DNA of 64,000 bases from a virus: the IMG/VR virus record IMGVR_UViG_3300035665_000004, positions 1 to 64,000 of that record; one strand, written 5' to 3'. A model generated the notes under the pieces. It made no database searches and was not told where the DNA came from. It was given only the letters and a program-made list of their open reading frames with translations. The position numbers and the translations under genes are program-made. Below, piece by piece: positions 7,343 to 13,851 of this stretch. Numbering within the stretch: position 1 is the first letter of the stretch; every line of letters starts with the position of its first letter.

Positions 7343-7477
7343 ATGAAAGATTTTCAAACAGAAATTCATTTGATGTTCACTGTTGGTGGATGCACAATGG
7401 CACAGATTGCCGCCTCACAAGGTTTAACCCTAGATGAAGTGGAAAACATTATTAAATTCATGTCATCATTGGGTTAA
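7343..7477 (+). CDS. Small HTH-like peptide, 44 aa
   Basis: The segment MAQIAASQGLTLDEVENIIKFM has the helix-turn-helix look of small DNA-binding peptides, with a short turn at SQGL. Too short for a firm call. First gene after the promoter at 7283. Confidence 0.55.
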   Translation: MKDFQTEIHLMFTVGGCTMAQIAASQGLTLDEVENIIKFMSSLG

Positions 7478-7479
7478 GT

Positions 7480-7623
7480 ATGAATTTCACCCAGGCAGAA
7501 ATAGATCTAATTAAATCGGCTATACAATATACTATGGAGCATGGGTATGTATGGCGAGATGAAGAAGAAGAACGAGAATACCAAAATTTTAAAAAACTGT
7601 TAGATAAATTGAACACCAATTAA
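7480..7623 (+). CDS. Small hypothetical protein, likely paralogue of 9727
   Basis: 47 residues; ATG begins two bases after the preceding stop. Shares the pattern F-x-AE-x-DL near the N-terminus and EYQ-x-(F/M)-x-x-LLxK near the C-terminus with the 50-residue protein at 9727, suggesting one family. Strongly acidic middle (RDEEEERE). Confidence 0.55.
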   Translation: MNFTQAEIDLIKSAIQYTMEHGYVWRDEEEEREYQNFKKLLDKLNTN

Positions 7624-7642
7624 ATAGTGTGGGGAAATTAAA

Positions 7643-7849
7643 ATGGGCATTAAAGTTAAACAAGCACCTAACATTCCAGCTATCAAACATTGTTCAGAAT
7701 GTGGTTCAGAGGCTCATTTAGTAGACTGGTATTTTCGTGGTATGTGGGCGGTAATGTGTGATTACTGTCATAACAGTAATTCAGAATGTATTAGTAAGCA
7801 TCGGGCAGTGTCTCGATGGAATAGAAAACAAGAAATGGAAATGACTTAA
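7643..7849 (+). CDS. Lar-like zinc-ribbon protein, 68 aa
   Basis: Two Cys pairs, CSECG near residue 17 and CDYCH near residue 39, followed by a short helix ending in RAVSRWNRK. This arrangement is that of the small Lar/restriction-alleviation-like zinc ribbon family common in phages (C-x2-CG...C-x2-C...A-x2-xWN). Lar itself relieves type I restriction; here only the fold is inferred, not the activity. Confidence 0.65.
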   Translation: MGIKVKQAPNIPAIKHCSECGSEAHLVDWYFRGMWAVMCDYCHNSNSECISKHRAVSRWNRKQEMEMT

Positions 7850-7918
7850 TATTCTTTAAATCCGGTTTAATGATTCGTACCTAATAAATAATATTGATTT
7901 TAAAATAGGTGAGGAAAT

Positions 7919-8170
7919 ATGAAAACATTTAAACAACTTAAAGAAGACTTCGAAATGATTGAACTGCAGGAATCTGGAGATATTACCGATGAGATTAAAG
8001 ATGGTAAAGATCGTCGGGCAGCAAAAGGATTGTTGAACATGCATAACGATGAACTTAAAAAAAGTAGAATGGCAAAGAGCCCTACTAAAAAATCTCACCA
8101 TGCAGATATGGCCGATCAGCATTTACAAGGGGTACATGATATTCTACGAAAGCACAACCTGATTGATTAA
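7919..8170 (+). CDS. Hypothetical charged helical protein, 83 aa
   Basis: ATG 7919 behind GTGAGGA. Alternating acidic and basic helical segments; ends HADMADQHLQGVHDILRKHN. A weak terminator follows at 8174-8199. No recognised family. Confidence 0.65.
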   Translation: MKTFKQLKEDFEMIELQESGDITDEIKDGKDRRAAKGLLNMHNDELKKSRMAKSPTKKSHHADMADQHLQGVHDILRKHNLID

Positions 8171-8173
8171 TTT

Positions 8174-8199
8174 AAAAGGGGTATTAAATATCCCTTTTT
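8174..8199 (+). terminator. Rho-independent terminator
   Basis: AAAAGGG pairs with CCCTTTT around a short AT loop, followed by a T-run; it ends the operon of 7343-8170. Confidence 0.7.
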
Positions 8200-8224
8200 T
8201 TATGTCTTTTTTTTTAAAAAACTC

Positions 8225-8253
8225 TTGACATTAGTTGCCCGGTAAGGTATAAT
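8225..8253 (+). promoter_or_regulatory. Early sigma70-type promoter
   Basis: TTGACA (8225-8230), 17 bp, TATAAT (8248-8253), then the conserved CATACTTAATGAATTGGAGAT leader. Confidence 0.88.
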
Positions 8254-8285
8254 GATTCATACTTAATGAATTGGAGATAAAAAAA

Positions 8286-8372
8286 ATGAATGAAGCAGCA
8301 TTGGAAAGAATGTTTGAATATGTGGTAGCTGGTACGGCGGTATTCATTGTGGTAACAATACTCGGTATGTAA
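8286..8372 (+). CDS. 28-aa membrane peptide, paralogue of 13607
   Basis: Below usual length cut-offs but well supported: near-consensus promoter, GGAGAT site, and a paralogue at 13607. Both have the form MNxxxLExxFExVxAG...VFIVVT and end within a few residues, giving one hydrophobic span at about residues 13-28. Probably a single-pass inner-membrane peptide; function unknown. Confidence 0.65.
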   Translation: MNEAALERMFEYVVAGTAVFIVVTILGM

Positions 8373-8427
8373 AAGTTTCAATCAAAAATAAATCGGCACA
8401 CTATCTTAATAAATTGGAGAAGCAAAA

Positions 8428-8685
8428 ATGATCAAATATAAAACTATAAAAAATTATGTAATCACAGAATTTGACAGAGAAGTTTCAAAACACCTAAATG
8501 ATGGATGGCAAATAACCGGTGGTATTTCGGTCACTGTAAATCTAAGTAATGAAGCTTTGTATTTCGTGGGCATGACTAAAACCGAAGTAGAAGAAAAAGA
8601 AACTAACCAAACTGTGTCACCTATTACCACACAACAACGTGATACGATGTTGGCTGGAATAACCACTAATCGTAGATACCTATAA
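8428..8685 (+). CDS. Hypothetical protein with HLNDGW motif, 85 aa
   Basis: ATG 8428 behind GGAGAAGC. The N-terminal half (ITEFDREVSKHLNDGWQITGG) matches a broken gene at 12931-13108 (MFDTEVNRHLNDVWKLQG), so both derive from one family. The pattern of an amphipathic helix plus GW resembles the small phage DUF1737-like proteins (E-x-V-x2-x-L-N-x-GW), but this is from memory. C-terminus is Thr-rich and likely flexible. Confidence 0.65.
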   Translation: MIKYKTIKNYVITEFDREVSKHLNDGWQITGGISVTVNLSNEALYFVGMTKTEVEEKETNQTVSPITTQQRDTMLAGITTNRRYL

Positions 8686-8707
8686 CAGTCCTCTATTGGT
8701 AAACAAA

Positions 8708-8899
8708 ATGAATAAAAAATTTAATTTTGATAACAAGCAAGAATGGTTAGATGCGGTGAAAGATCTGGGTTTAAAAATATATTACTGGGGAAATAACAGC
8801 ATGGAAGTGTATGACGAAAATGATAGAGTAGCGGGTAGCTGGGTTGCTGAGTTTGATTGCAACAATGGTACTAGACCTTATGGTTGGTTGAGAAGTTAA
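8708..8899 (+). CDS. Hypothetical protein, 63 aa
   Basis: Start set at ATG 8708; ribosome site is weak. Contains an N-terminal helix (DNKQEWLDAVKDLGLKIYYWG) and a beta part ending in RPYGWLRS. Soluble; family not recognised. Confidence 0.55.
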   Translation: MNKKFNFDNKQEWLDAVKDLGLKIYYWGNNSMEVYDENDRVAGSWVAEFDCNNGTRPYGWLRS

Positions 8900-8933
8900 A
8901 AAGCCCAATCAAACTTATTCTGGAGATAGAAAA

Positions 8934-9149
8934 ATGCAAGTAACTAAAAATACCACTTACCACATTAAATTTTGCGTTGTTAGTTTTGAAGGAACCGAAG
9001 GTGGGATGTGTGTCGATCATTTTGGTGATGAAGTAGATACAATAGCAGAAGCTTTGGATTTGTTAGAAACTGCCAACGCTAAAGATTCCAGTGCTGATTG
9101 GAGAATCTGTTTAAATGTAGATAAAAAAATATCAAAAATATCGGGTTAA
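8934..9149 (+). CDS. Hypothetical protein, 71 aa
   Basis: ATG 8934 behind GGAGATAG. Beta strands TYHIKFCVVSFEG and then an amphipathic helix (IAEALDLLETANAK), a layout like small DUF-type phage proteins of alpha/beta fold. No function inferred. Confidence 0.6.
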   Translation: MQVTKNTTYHIKFCVVSFEGTEGGMCVDHFGDEVDTIAEALDLLETANAKDSSADWRICLNVDKKISKISG

Positions 9150-9183
9150 GCCCAACATCTTTATTTTTAAAAGAGGAAATTAT

Positions 9184-9498
9184 ATGGATGCTTTAAAAGC
9201 ATTTGATGCAATCAAAAATGAATTTGGTGTACTAATCGCATTGAGTGTTCTCCAAATCCACACTATTAATATGGTAACGAAAGTTAAAAAATCTGACATG
9301 GGTGCTAAATCAAATAGAACTGAAAGAGTTCTAAAGAAAGCAAAAAAATTGCTAAGTGGTATTTCGGATGACGAATACGAATTGGCATTGAAAGTGTGGT
9401 CAGTATTACATGACTGGGATGTGCGTCAAAATTTAAAAGGGCTTGGTGGTTGTGAAACCAAAACATTTTTAGAGTTGATAGTTAGTACCACACCATAG
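9184..9498 (+). CDS. Hypothetical helical protein, 104 aa
   Basis: ATG 9184 behind AGAGGAAAT. All-helical by pattern; a basic middle (KSDMGAKSNRTERVLKKAKK) is followed by DDEYELALKVWSVLHDWDV. No family recognised. Confidence 0.6.
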   Translation: MDALKAFDAIKNEFGVLIALSVLQIHTINMVTKVKKSDMGAKSNRTERVLKKAKKLLSGISDDEYELALKVWSVLHDWDVRQNLKGLGGCETKTFLELIVSTTP

Positions 9499-9522
9499 TT
9501 GTACGACAGAGCAGGGGGTGAA

Positions 9523-9711
9523 ATGAAAAATCCAAATAAAAAAATGTTTGAAGTGAAATTTGAAAAATCAAACCATTTTTCAAAAAATGGGGTTGTTGCT
9601 TGTTATGATCACATTCAAGCATACGATGAAAAAGATGCTTTAATCATAGCAGTTTTAAAGCATGGTAACGGTATCACTATCACCCATGTATTAGAAGATG
9701 ATAACGAATAA
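9523..9711 (+). CDS. Hypothetical protein, 62 aa
   Basis: ATG 9523 is preferred to the upstream TTG because GGGGGTG lies just before it. Beta strands and one helix (YDEKDALIIAVLKHG). Function unknown. Confidence 0.55.
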   Translation: MKNPNKKMFEVKFEKSNHFSKNGVVACYDHIQAYDEKDALIIAVLKHGNGITITHVLEDDNE

Positions 9712-9726
9712 AAGTTGGGTGTTGGA

Positions 9727-9879
9727 ATGAGTGATGATTTCAATGCAGAGGAACTGGACCTATTGTTTATTGCTCTTTGTCACATGCTCGAAACAGGTTA
9801 TCCAGTACAGAGAGCTTCCGAGATTGAAACAGAATACCAAAAAATGTTAGATTTACTGGTAAAAGTATTTGACAAATGA
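9727..9879 (+). CDS. Small hypothetical protein, likely paralogue of 7480
   Basis: 50 residues, helical: AEELDLLFIALCHMLETG then EIETEYQKMLDLLVKVFDK. Similar spacing of conserved residues to the 47-residue protein at 7480. The last codons overlap the -35 box of the next promoter. Confidence 0.55.
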   Translation: MSDDFNAEELDLLFIALCHMLETGYPVQRASEIETEYQKMLDLLVKVFDK

Positions 9880-9897
9880 CTTTTGATTTGCTATAAT
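9869..9897 (+). promoter_or_regulatory. Early sigma70-type promoter
   Basis: TTGACA (9869-9874), 17 bp, TATAAT (9892-9897), GGAG leader, ATG 9944. Confidence 0.87.
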
Positions 9898-9943
9898 AAC
9901 CCATAGTTGAAAAAACCAGTTTAATTTTTTGGAGAATAACAAA

Positions 9944-10186
9944 ATGAATACTTTACACCATAACCACTTTGTTAATTTAGTAAAGGAAGGCAAAGATCTT
10001 AGAACGTTGTTAAAAGAAAGTAAAAAAATTAAAATGGAATCCGATGTAAATTGGTTAATCATTGAGGCAGTTCCCTTTGATGAAGATATGTTGTATTGTT
10101 ATGATGAAGTAACCTTTGAACAATATGTAATCCCATTTAAATACATCAATAAAAACACAACAGAATTTGCTACCATCGGTCAATAA
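9944..10186 (+). CDS. Hypothetical protein, paralogue of the gene at 4460
   Basis: 80 residues. Shares HF-x2-LV, KDLR-x-LL, WLIIEAVPFDED and YCYDE blocks with the protein at 4460, so the early region carries two copies of one small soluble family about 5.5 kb apart. Divergence is large enough that the duplication is old or the copies were acquired separately. Function unknown. Confidence 0.7.
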   Translation: MNTLHHNHFVNLVKEGKDLRTLLKESKKIKMESDVNWLIIEAVPFDEDMLYCYDEVTFEQYVIPFKYINKNTTEFATIGQ

Positions 10187-10214
10187 AATCACACAATTAA
10201 ACGGAGAAAATAAA

Positions 10215-10361
10215 ATGAATATTACTCAAATGTACGAAAGTTTAATCGCTGGTGAAACCACTTTGGATCAGTTTGAAATCTGGATCTGGGAACGTGAAAA
10301 TATGGCTTCATATTACACGTCTTGTGCTTTACATGAACAAACAAATGAATTGGAAGAATAG
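10215..10361 (+). CDS. Small acidic hypothetical protein, 48 aa
   Basis: ATG 10215 with CGGAGAAA site. Acidic and helical (TTLDQFEIWIWERENMASYY). No family recognised; second gene after the promoter at 9869. Confidence 0.55.
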   Translation: MNITQMYESLIAGETTLDQFEIWIWERENMASYYTSCALHEQTNELEE

Positions 10362-10362
10362 C

Positions 10363-10391
10363 TTGATTTTTGTTTTCTGATGTGTTACAAT
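10363..10391 (+). promoter_or_regulatory. Early promoter with TTGATT -35
   Basis: TTGATT (10363-10368), 17 bp, TACAAT (10386-10391), ATAGGAGATCC leader, ATG 10419. Confidence 0.75.
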
Positions 10392-10418
10392 GAATCATAA
10401 TTTAATAGGAGATCCAAA

Positions 10419-10505
10419 ATGAAAAATGTTATTGAGTGGTTACAATTGGTGGTTATTGGTTTAGGTATGGCGGTTGTGTTTGCTGGTTGGTGGTTGGGTT
10501 ATTAA
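10419..10505 (+). CDS. 28-aa single-pass membrane peptide
   Basis: Hydrophobic from residue 7 on (LQLVVIGLGMAVVFAGWWLG). Same length as, but little sequence identity with, the membrane peptides at 8286 and 13607. Support comes from the dedicated promoter and a good AGGAG site. Confidence 0.55.
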   Translation: MKNVIEWLQLVVIGLGMAVVFAGWWLGY

Positions 10506-10551
10506 GAAGAAGCCTCCTAGGCAATCAATCTTAATTCTCGGAGAAATAAAA

Positions 10552-10782
10552 ATGAATAACGAAGAACTACAAGCAAAGTTTGATGTGTTTGAAGATGTGG
10601 TTAGAGAACACAGTAAGCGTGAAACGGTCGGTGAAGGTGAAGTTTGTTATCCCTTTCTTGCGGGTTACCTTCCCTCGTTCTACAGTAGTTTGCTCACAGA
10701 CTTAGAACTAACTAATGAACAGATTAAAAAAGTTAATGCCCGAATTGATTACCACATAGATAAATTAGTACAGATAAATTAA
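10552..10782 (+). CDS. Hypothetical protein, 76 aa
   Basis: Start at ATG 10552 (CGGAGAAA upstream); the longer frame overlaps the peptide gene before it. Mostly helical and acidic, with an aromatic loop CYPFLAGYLPSFYSS in the centre. Family not recognised. Confidence 0.6.
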   Translation: MNNEELQAKFDVFEDVVREHSKRETVGEGEVCYPFLAGYLPSFYSSLLTDLELTNEQIKKVNARIDYHIDKLVQIN

Positions 10783-10804
10783 TTCAATTATTCAAAAAAA
10801 GTTC

Positions 10805-10833
10805 TTGACATTGTATGGTTGATTAGGTATAAT
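10805..10833 (+). promoter_or_regulatory. Early sigma70-type promoter
   Basis: TTGACA (10805-10810), 17 bp, TATAAT (10828-10833), CCATACTTAACAAAACGGAG leader. The spacer plus -10 sequence CATTGTATGGTTGATTAGGTATA recurs at 12877-12899. Confidence 0.88.
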
Positions 10834-10864
10834 TACCCATACTTAACAAAACGGAGAAGTAAAA

Positions 10865-11044
10865 ATGTTTAAATTAGTAATCACATTAATGTTTCACATT
10901 TCAACACCAGCTACAATCAGCACATTTGAGTACGATTCGTTAACAGACTGCTTGAAACACAGAGAAGAAAAAGTTCAAGTTCTTGATAAAATGAATCAAG
11001 AGTCAATCATCATTGGTTACAGTGCTGTTTGTGGTAAAGCGTAA
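10865..11044 (+). CDS. Small possibly exported protein, 59 aa
   Basis: Starts MFKLVITLMFHISTPATIS, a short hydrophobic segment that could be a signal sequence or just a strand; two Cys (near residues 29 and 56) could pair outside the cytoplasm. This layout (short hydrophobic start, then T/C-rich, helix, closing VCGKA) resembles small secreted phage proteins. Function unknown. Confidence 0.55.
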   Translation: MFKLVITLMFHISTPATISTFEYDSLTDCLKHREEKVQVLDKMNQESIIIGYSAVCGKA

Positions 11045-11068
11045 TTTATTGATAAACAGGTGAAGGGA

Positions 11069-11158
11069 ATGGTTGTTAATGAATTAATCGAAAAATTAAA
11101 CCAAACCAAAAATAAAAATTTAGAAGTATTGATGGACCCCTTACAGAATCATAACTAG
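11069..11158 (+). pseudogene. Truncated copy of the 15414 gene
   Basis: The first 20 codons read M-x-VNELIEKLNQ-x2-NK-x-LEV, nearly identical to the intact 51-residue protein at 15414, and then similarity is lost just before a 13-bp tandem repeat in which the stop codon falls. It looks like a remnant left by repeat-associated recombination. Confidence 0.6.
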
Positions 11159-11185
11159 AAATCATAACTAAAAATCATAAGTAGG
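11147..11185 (+). repeat. Three tandem 13-bp repeats
   Basis: Units starting at 11147, 11160 and 11173 of the form AATCATAACTARA, immediately after the truncated gene and running into the terminator hairpin. Confidence 0.75.
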
Positions 11186-11209
11186 AGCATATTAATATGC
11201 TCCTTTTTT
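11184..11209 (+). terminator. Strong rho-independent terminator
   Basis: GGAGCATATTAATATGCTCC (11184-11203) is a perfect palindrome directly followed by six T residues. Confidence 0.9.
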
Positions 11210-11231
11210 AACGACTGAGAGATCATTTACT

Positions 11232-11606
11232 ATGTTACAATTATTCAAAACTCTACTTTCAAAACCATTATCTGCAAGTGAATTGCGAGAAAAAGCAGAA
11301 AAGGTAAAATCTAAAAATATGGTGATTGGTGCTAAAAAATTAATTGATTCAATTGATAACACCCTGATTGAAAGATCTGAACAAGGTGTTAAATCTGGAA
11401 TCATTTCAGTTTATTCGTCGTTTAGTGGTTACATATTACAAGAAGGAAAATTGTGCACCCTAACGTATGTGGCGGCCGATGCTGACATTCTCAAAGTCGT
11501 AACTGCCAAATGTGTCGATGAATATCGTAGTCGGGGTTATGATGTAACCGTTGACCGAGTTGAAAGAGAAGATGGAAAATTTCAAATCATCACTATAGCA
11601 TGGTAA
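11232..11606 (+). CDS. Hypothetical protein, 124 aa
   Basis: N-terminal helical, basic part (ASELREKAEKVKSKN) and a C-terminal alpha/beta part with YRSRGYDVTVDRVE ending in IITIAW. That end matches the LGY/RGY...I-x-W pattern of proteins at 6, 4750 and 19786. No dedicated promoter is obvious after the terminator at 11184; a promoter was not found by eye. Confidence 0.6.
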   Translation: MLQLFKTLLSKPLSASELREKAEKVKSKNMVIGAKKLIDSIDNTLIERSEQGVKSGIISVYSSFSGYILQEGKLCTLTYVAADADILKVVTAKCVDEYRSRGYDVTVDRVEREDGKFQIITIAW

Positions 11607-11619
11607 CGAGGTGATTAAA

Positions 11620-12018
11620 ATGGCGTATCGCTCTACCATTGCCATTGCGGTATACGGAAACAAAGGAAAATTAACCGAGTTAAAATCCTACTATTTGCGT
11701 GAAGTGGAAAAGTTAAATGATCCCGATGTGATCGATGATTTAAATACTATGATTAGTGCAAGCATCAACCATACAGGGAAACCTATTTGGGATGACGAAT
11801 CCGGTGAATTTTTCTTCTACGCCACTAGGGTAATATGGTGGCCGAGGTATCCTACTGTTAGTTTATTTGATGGAATATTTGAGAAATCACAAGAGCTAGG
11901 ATTGTATGCAGAATCGATTCGCATTGGAGATGAATTAAAAGATATTGAGGTACATTATGCTGATGGTGATGCCGAATGTGAGCGTCGTTTAAAAGTGTCT
12001 AGAGCAATTTTATTTTAG
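11620..12018 (+). CDS. Hypothetical protein, 132 aa
   Basis: ATG 11620 with GAGGTG upstream. Begins RSTIAIAVYGNKGKLTELKSYY, an N-terminal strand plus helix, and has the aromatic segment FFYATRVIWWPRYPTV in the middle. The pattern is of a globular alpha/beta protein of unknown family that is seen near similar small genes in large phages. Operon partner of 11232. Confidence 0.6.
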   Translation: MAYRSTIAIAVYGNKGKLTELKSYYLREVEKLNDPDVIDDLNTMISASINHTGKPIWDDESGEFFFYATRVIWWPRYPTVSLFDGIFEKSQELGLYAESIRIGDELKDIEVHYADGDAECERRLKVSRAILF

Positions 12019-12026
12019 CAGAAGAC

Positions 12027-12055
12027 TTGACATTTAACATCAAGTCAATTATAAT
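12027..12055 (+). promoter_or_regulatory. Early sigma70-type promoter
   Basis: TTGACA (12027-12032), 17 bp, TATAAT (12050-12055). From 12046 the sequence is identical to 14062 onward for 107 nt. Confidence 0.9.
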
Positions 12056-12087
12056 AGCTCATACTTAATAAATTGGAGATACAGAAA

Positions 12088-12351
12088 ATGAAAAAATTAA
12101 TGGTTGCTTTGGTATTGATGGTAATCACTGGAGTGGTTGAAGCAAAAGGGTCTGCCGGTGCTGCGGGTCATGGTGGTGGTCATGCAGCATCAATCGTACA
12201 TGTAGTTAGTGCGGGTCATGTAGTTACTTATGGGTCTGCCAATAACCAATCCAATACAAATACCGGTGAATTAAAAGAGATGACAACAATCCAAAAGGTT
12301 CTTACTGGTGGAATTGTACTTTTATTTTTAGGTGCGTTTGTTAATCTTTAG
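12088..12351 (+). CDS. Exported Gly/Ala/His-rich small membrane protein
   Basis: 87 residues from ATG 12088. Signal peptide at residues 1-21 (KKLMVALVLMVITGVVEA, cut expected after VEA), then a mature part rich in Gly, Ala, His and Ser (GAAGHGGGHAASIVHVV), then a C-terminal hydrophobic span (VLTGGIVLLFLGAFVNL). Likely periplasmic with an inner-membrane anchor. One of three paralogues (also 14104, 16365); the promoter, leader and signal peptide are identical at DNA level to 14104 while the mature parts differ. Envelope-directed early proteins of this type could alter entry of other phages, but that is conjecture. Confidence 0.8.
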   Translation: MKKLMVALVLMVITGVVEAKGSAGAAGHGGGHAASIVHVVSAGHVVTYGSANNQSNTNTGELKEMTTIQKVLTGGIVLLFLGAFVNL

Positions 12352-12359
12352 ATCAGTAC

Positions 12360-12388
12360 TTGACATTTAACATTAAAACAGTTATAAT
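12360..12388 (+). promoter_or_regulatory. Early sigma70-type promoter
   Basis: TTGACA (12360-12365), 17 bp, TATAAT (12383-12388), followed by the same ACTTAATAAATTGGAGATAC leader as at 12027 and 14043. Confidence 0.9.
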
Positions 12389-12420
12389 AAATCAAACTTA
12401 ATAAATTGGAGATACAGAAA

Positions 12421-12591
12421 ATGATTAGAACTAAAGTGGATAAATCAAAAGCCTGGTTCACAGGTGACAAAGTGTGGTTAGCACAAAATGATACTAAAAC
12501 TAATCAAACCTACTTTGTTAGCAACACTGGTAACGAAATAAAAACAAGTGTACCGTGTAAAAATTATTCACAAAAACCATTTTCTTTTTAA
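12421..12591 (+). CDS. Small hypothetical protein, 56 aa
   Basis: ATG 12421 after the shared GGAGATACAGAAA leader. Polar, Thr/Asn-rich, with KAWFTGDKVWLAQND and a single Cys. No signal peptide, unlike the neighbour that shares its leader. Function unknown. Confidence 0.6.
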   Translation: MIRTKVDKSKAWFTGDKVWLAQNDTKTNQTYFVSNTGNEIKTSVPCKNYSQKPFSF

Positions 12592-12606
12592 ACCTCGGAG
12601 AAAAAA

Positions 12607-12852
12607 ATGAATATGACAGTTGCCGAGTTACTTGAAAAATTATTAGCTAAAAATGTTTTGGTAACTTTTGAAAATGATATAGTAAATTATATTAACAATA
12701 AGTGTATTGTTAATGTCAATGGTAATATTATTAATGGGATTTTTCAATACGAAAATAAATCTATTTTCATTGAATTTGACGACCAGTCAGGTAATCAATA
12801 TTATCCAGGGGAAATTGTTTCGGTTTATTTTTATCGACTAGAAGAATTATAA
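12607..12852 (+). CDS. Hypothetical protein, 81 aa
   Basis: ATG 12607 behind CGGAGAAA; second gene of the operon. N-terminal helix (TVAELLEKLLAKNVLV) then a beta-rich part with repeated Asn/Ile. The N-terminal ELLEKL start is similar in style to the proteins at 15103 and 15414, but no clear homology. Unknown function. Confidence 0.6.
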   Translation: MNMTVAELLEKLLAKNVLVTFENDIVNYINNKCIVNVNGNIINGIFQYENKSIFIEFDDQSGNQYYPGEIVSVYFYRLEEL

Positions 12853-12872
12853 TTTTCGAGATAAGAAAGTGT

Positions 12873-12901
12873 TTGGCATTGTATGGTTGATTAGGTATAG
12901 T
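12873..12901 (+). promoter_or_regulatory. Early promoter, weaker boxes
   Basis: TTGGCA (12873-12878), 17 bp, TATAGT (12896-12901). The spacer closely matches that of the promoter at 10805, suggesting duplication followed by decay; the gene behind it is frameshifted. Confidence 0.65.
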
Positions 12902-12930
12902 CCATCACACTATAAACCGGAGAAATGAAA

Positions 12931-13108
12931 ATGACTAATAAAATTAAATTTAAAACTATCATTAAATCTGACCATGACCATGTTTGACACCGAAGTCAAC
13001 AGACACTTAAATGATGTGTGGAAATTACAGGGTAGCGTGGGCGTAGGAATTAACCCTTCTAATCGAAACTATTGCTATTCAATCGATGTTATTAAAGAGG
13101 TGGAGTAA
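12931..13108 (+). pseudogene. Frameshifted paralogue of the 8428 protein
   Basis: ATG 12931 (GGAG upstream) opens a frame stopped at 12985-12987. The next frame, from ATG 12980 to 13108, reads MFDTEVNRHLNDVWKLQG, clearly related to the intact protein at 8428 (FDREVSKHLNDGWQITGG). The break is in GACCATGACCATG, a tandem repeat likely to slip. A start at 12980 could still yield a 42-residue C-terminal piece. Confidence 0.65.
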
Positions 13109-13113
13109 GCCTA

Positions 13114-13299
13114 ATGGAAAAGGATGATTTAATTGAACGTGCGGCACTAGCATTAGAAAAGGATAAAGTACGTCAATATGGTTGGTCTAAAAAAGAGTTC
13201 GAGATTTGGTGTTACTCTGATAATAGAGGAATAAAATCTTTTGCTGAGTCTAAAAAACAAGCAACAATTGTTTATGATATTATAAATGTGCTTACTTAA
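13114..13299 (+). CDS. Small hypothetical protein, 61 aa
   Basis: ATG 13114 follows GGTGGAG. Charged helical protein (LIERAALALEKDKVRQYG) with a Ser/Lys-rich end. It begins 6 bases after the frameshifted gene, so it probably relies on the promoter at 12873. Confidence 0.55.
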   Translation: MEKDDLIERAALALEKDKVRQYGWSKKEFEIWCYSDNRGIKSFAESKKQATIVYDIINVLT

Positions 13300-13313
13300 T
13301 AACGGAGAACAAA

Positions 13314-13523
13314 ATGGCTTACACATACGCGGAATTTTGTCAATGGTTGGTATCGGGCGACAGCAACTCGCTAAGACAAGGACTCTACGTCAGTGTTGAT
13401 GTTCGTAGAAATTTCTTACTAAAAGACCAAAATAAAATAATTAGACACGGTGGCGTAATTAGTCCGGAATGGGAAAACATGGGCTCTGATGTTTATTTCG
13501 TAAAATTTGTTGGAAATGAATAA
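13314..13523 (+). CDS. Hypothetical protein, 69 aa
   Basis: ATG 13314 behind CGGAGAAC. Begins AYTYAEFCQWLVSGDSNSLR and continues with strands (GLYVSVDVRRNFLL). No family recognised. Last gene before the promoter at 13532. Confidence 0.6.
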   Translation: MAYTYAEFCQWLVSGDSNSLRQGLYVSVDVRRNFLLKDQNKIIRHGGVISPEWENMGSDVYFVKFVGNE

Positions 13524-13531
13524 AAAAGTGC

Positions 13532-13560
13532 TTGACATTGTCGGAACACTAAGGTATAAT
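13532..13560 (+). promoter_or_regulatory. Early sigma70-type promoter
   Basis: TTGACA (13532-13537), 17 bp, TATAAT (13555-13560), ATCATACTTAATTGAAAA leader. Confidence 0.9.
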
Positions 13561-13580
13561 GAATCATACTTAATTGAAAA

Positions 13581-13592
13581 GGCGTTAACGCC
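13581..13592 (+). promoter_or_regulatory. 12-bp palindrome in a 5' leader
   Basis: GGCGTTAACGCC is a perfect palindrome inserted between the conserved CATACTTAAT leader and the CGGAGAG site of the 13607 gene; other leaders lack it. It could be an operator or a small RNA hairpin. Confidence 0.5.
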
Positions 13593-13606
13593 AAACGGAG
13601 AGAAAA

Positions 13607-13693
13607 ATGAATAACGAAATCCTAGAACAAGTGTTTGAATCTGTGTTAGCTGGAGCGTTTGTATTTATCGTTGTAACTGTTCTGAGCCTATAG
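13607..13693 (+). CDS. 28-aa membrane peptide, paralogue of 8286
   Basis: Matches the peptide at 8286 along its length (E-x-VFESVLAGAFVFIVVTVL versus MFEYVVAGTAVFIVVTIL), including an acidic N-terminus and a single hydrophobic span. Conservation between two copies in different operons argues that this tiny frame is a real protein. Confidence 0.65.
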   Translation: MNNEILEQVFESVLAGAFVFIVVTVLSL

Positions 13694-13703
13694 GAGAGAC
13701 CTG

Positions 13704-13850
13704 ATGAAATATCAAGAATTTGTATTTGAAACTGCGTATGATGCATGTGAGTTCGCCACAGAGTGTGGTGATAAATTCGTGAGATATAATGGTACCTCAT
13801 GGAAAACTGAAGACGAAGGCGACTATGGCGTTGTGGTAGAAGGGGAATAA
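13704..13850 (+). CDS. Small acidic hypothetical protein, 48 aa
   Basis: ATG 13704 behind GGAGAGACC. Acidic; reads KYQEFVFETAYDACEFATE with WKTEDEGDYGVVVEGE at the end. Stop is one base before the next ATG. No family recognised. Confidence 0.55.
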   Translation: MKYQEFVFETAYDACEFATECGDKFVRYNGTSWKTEDEGDYGVVVEGE

Positions 13851-13851
13851 T

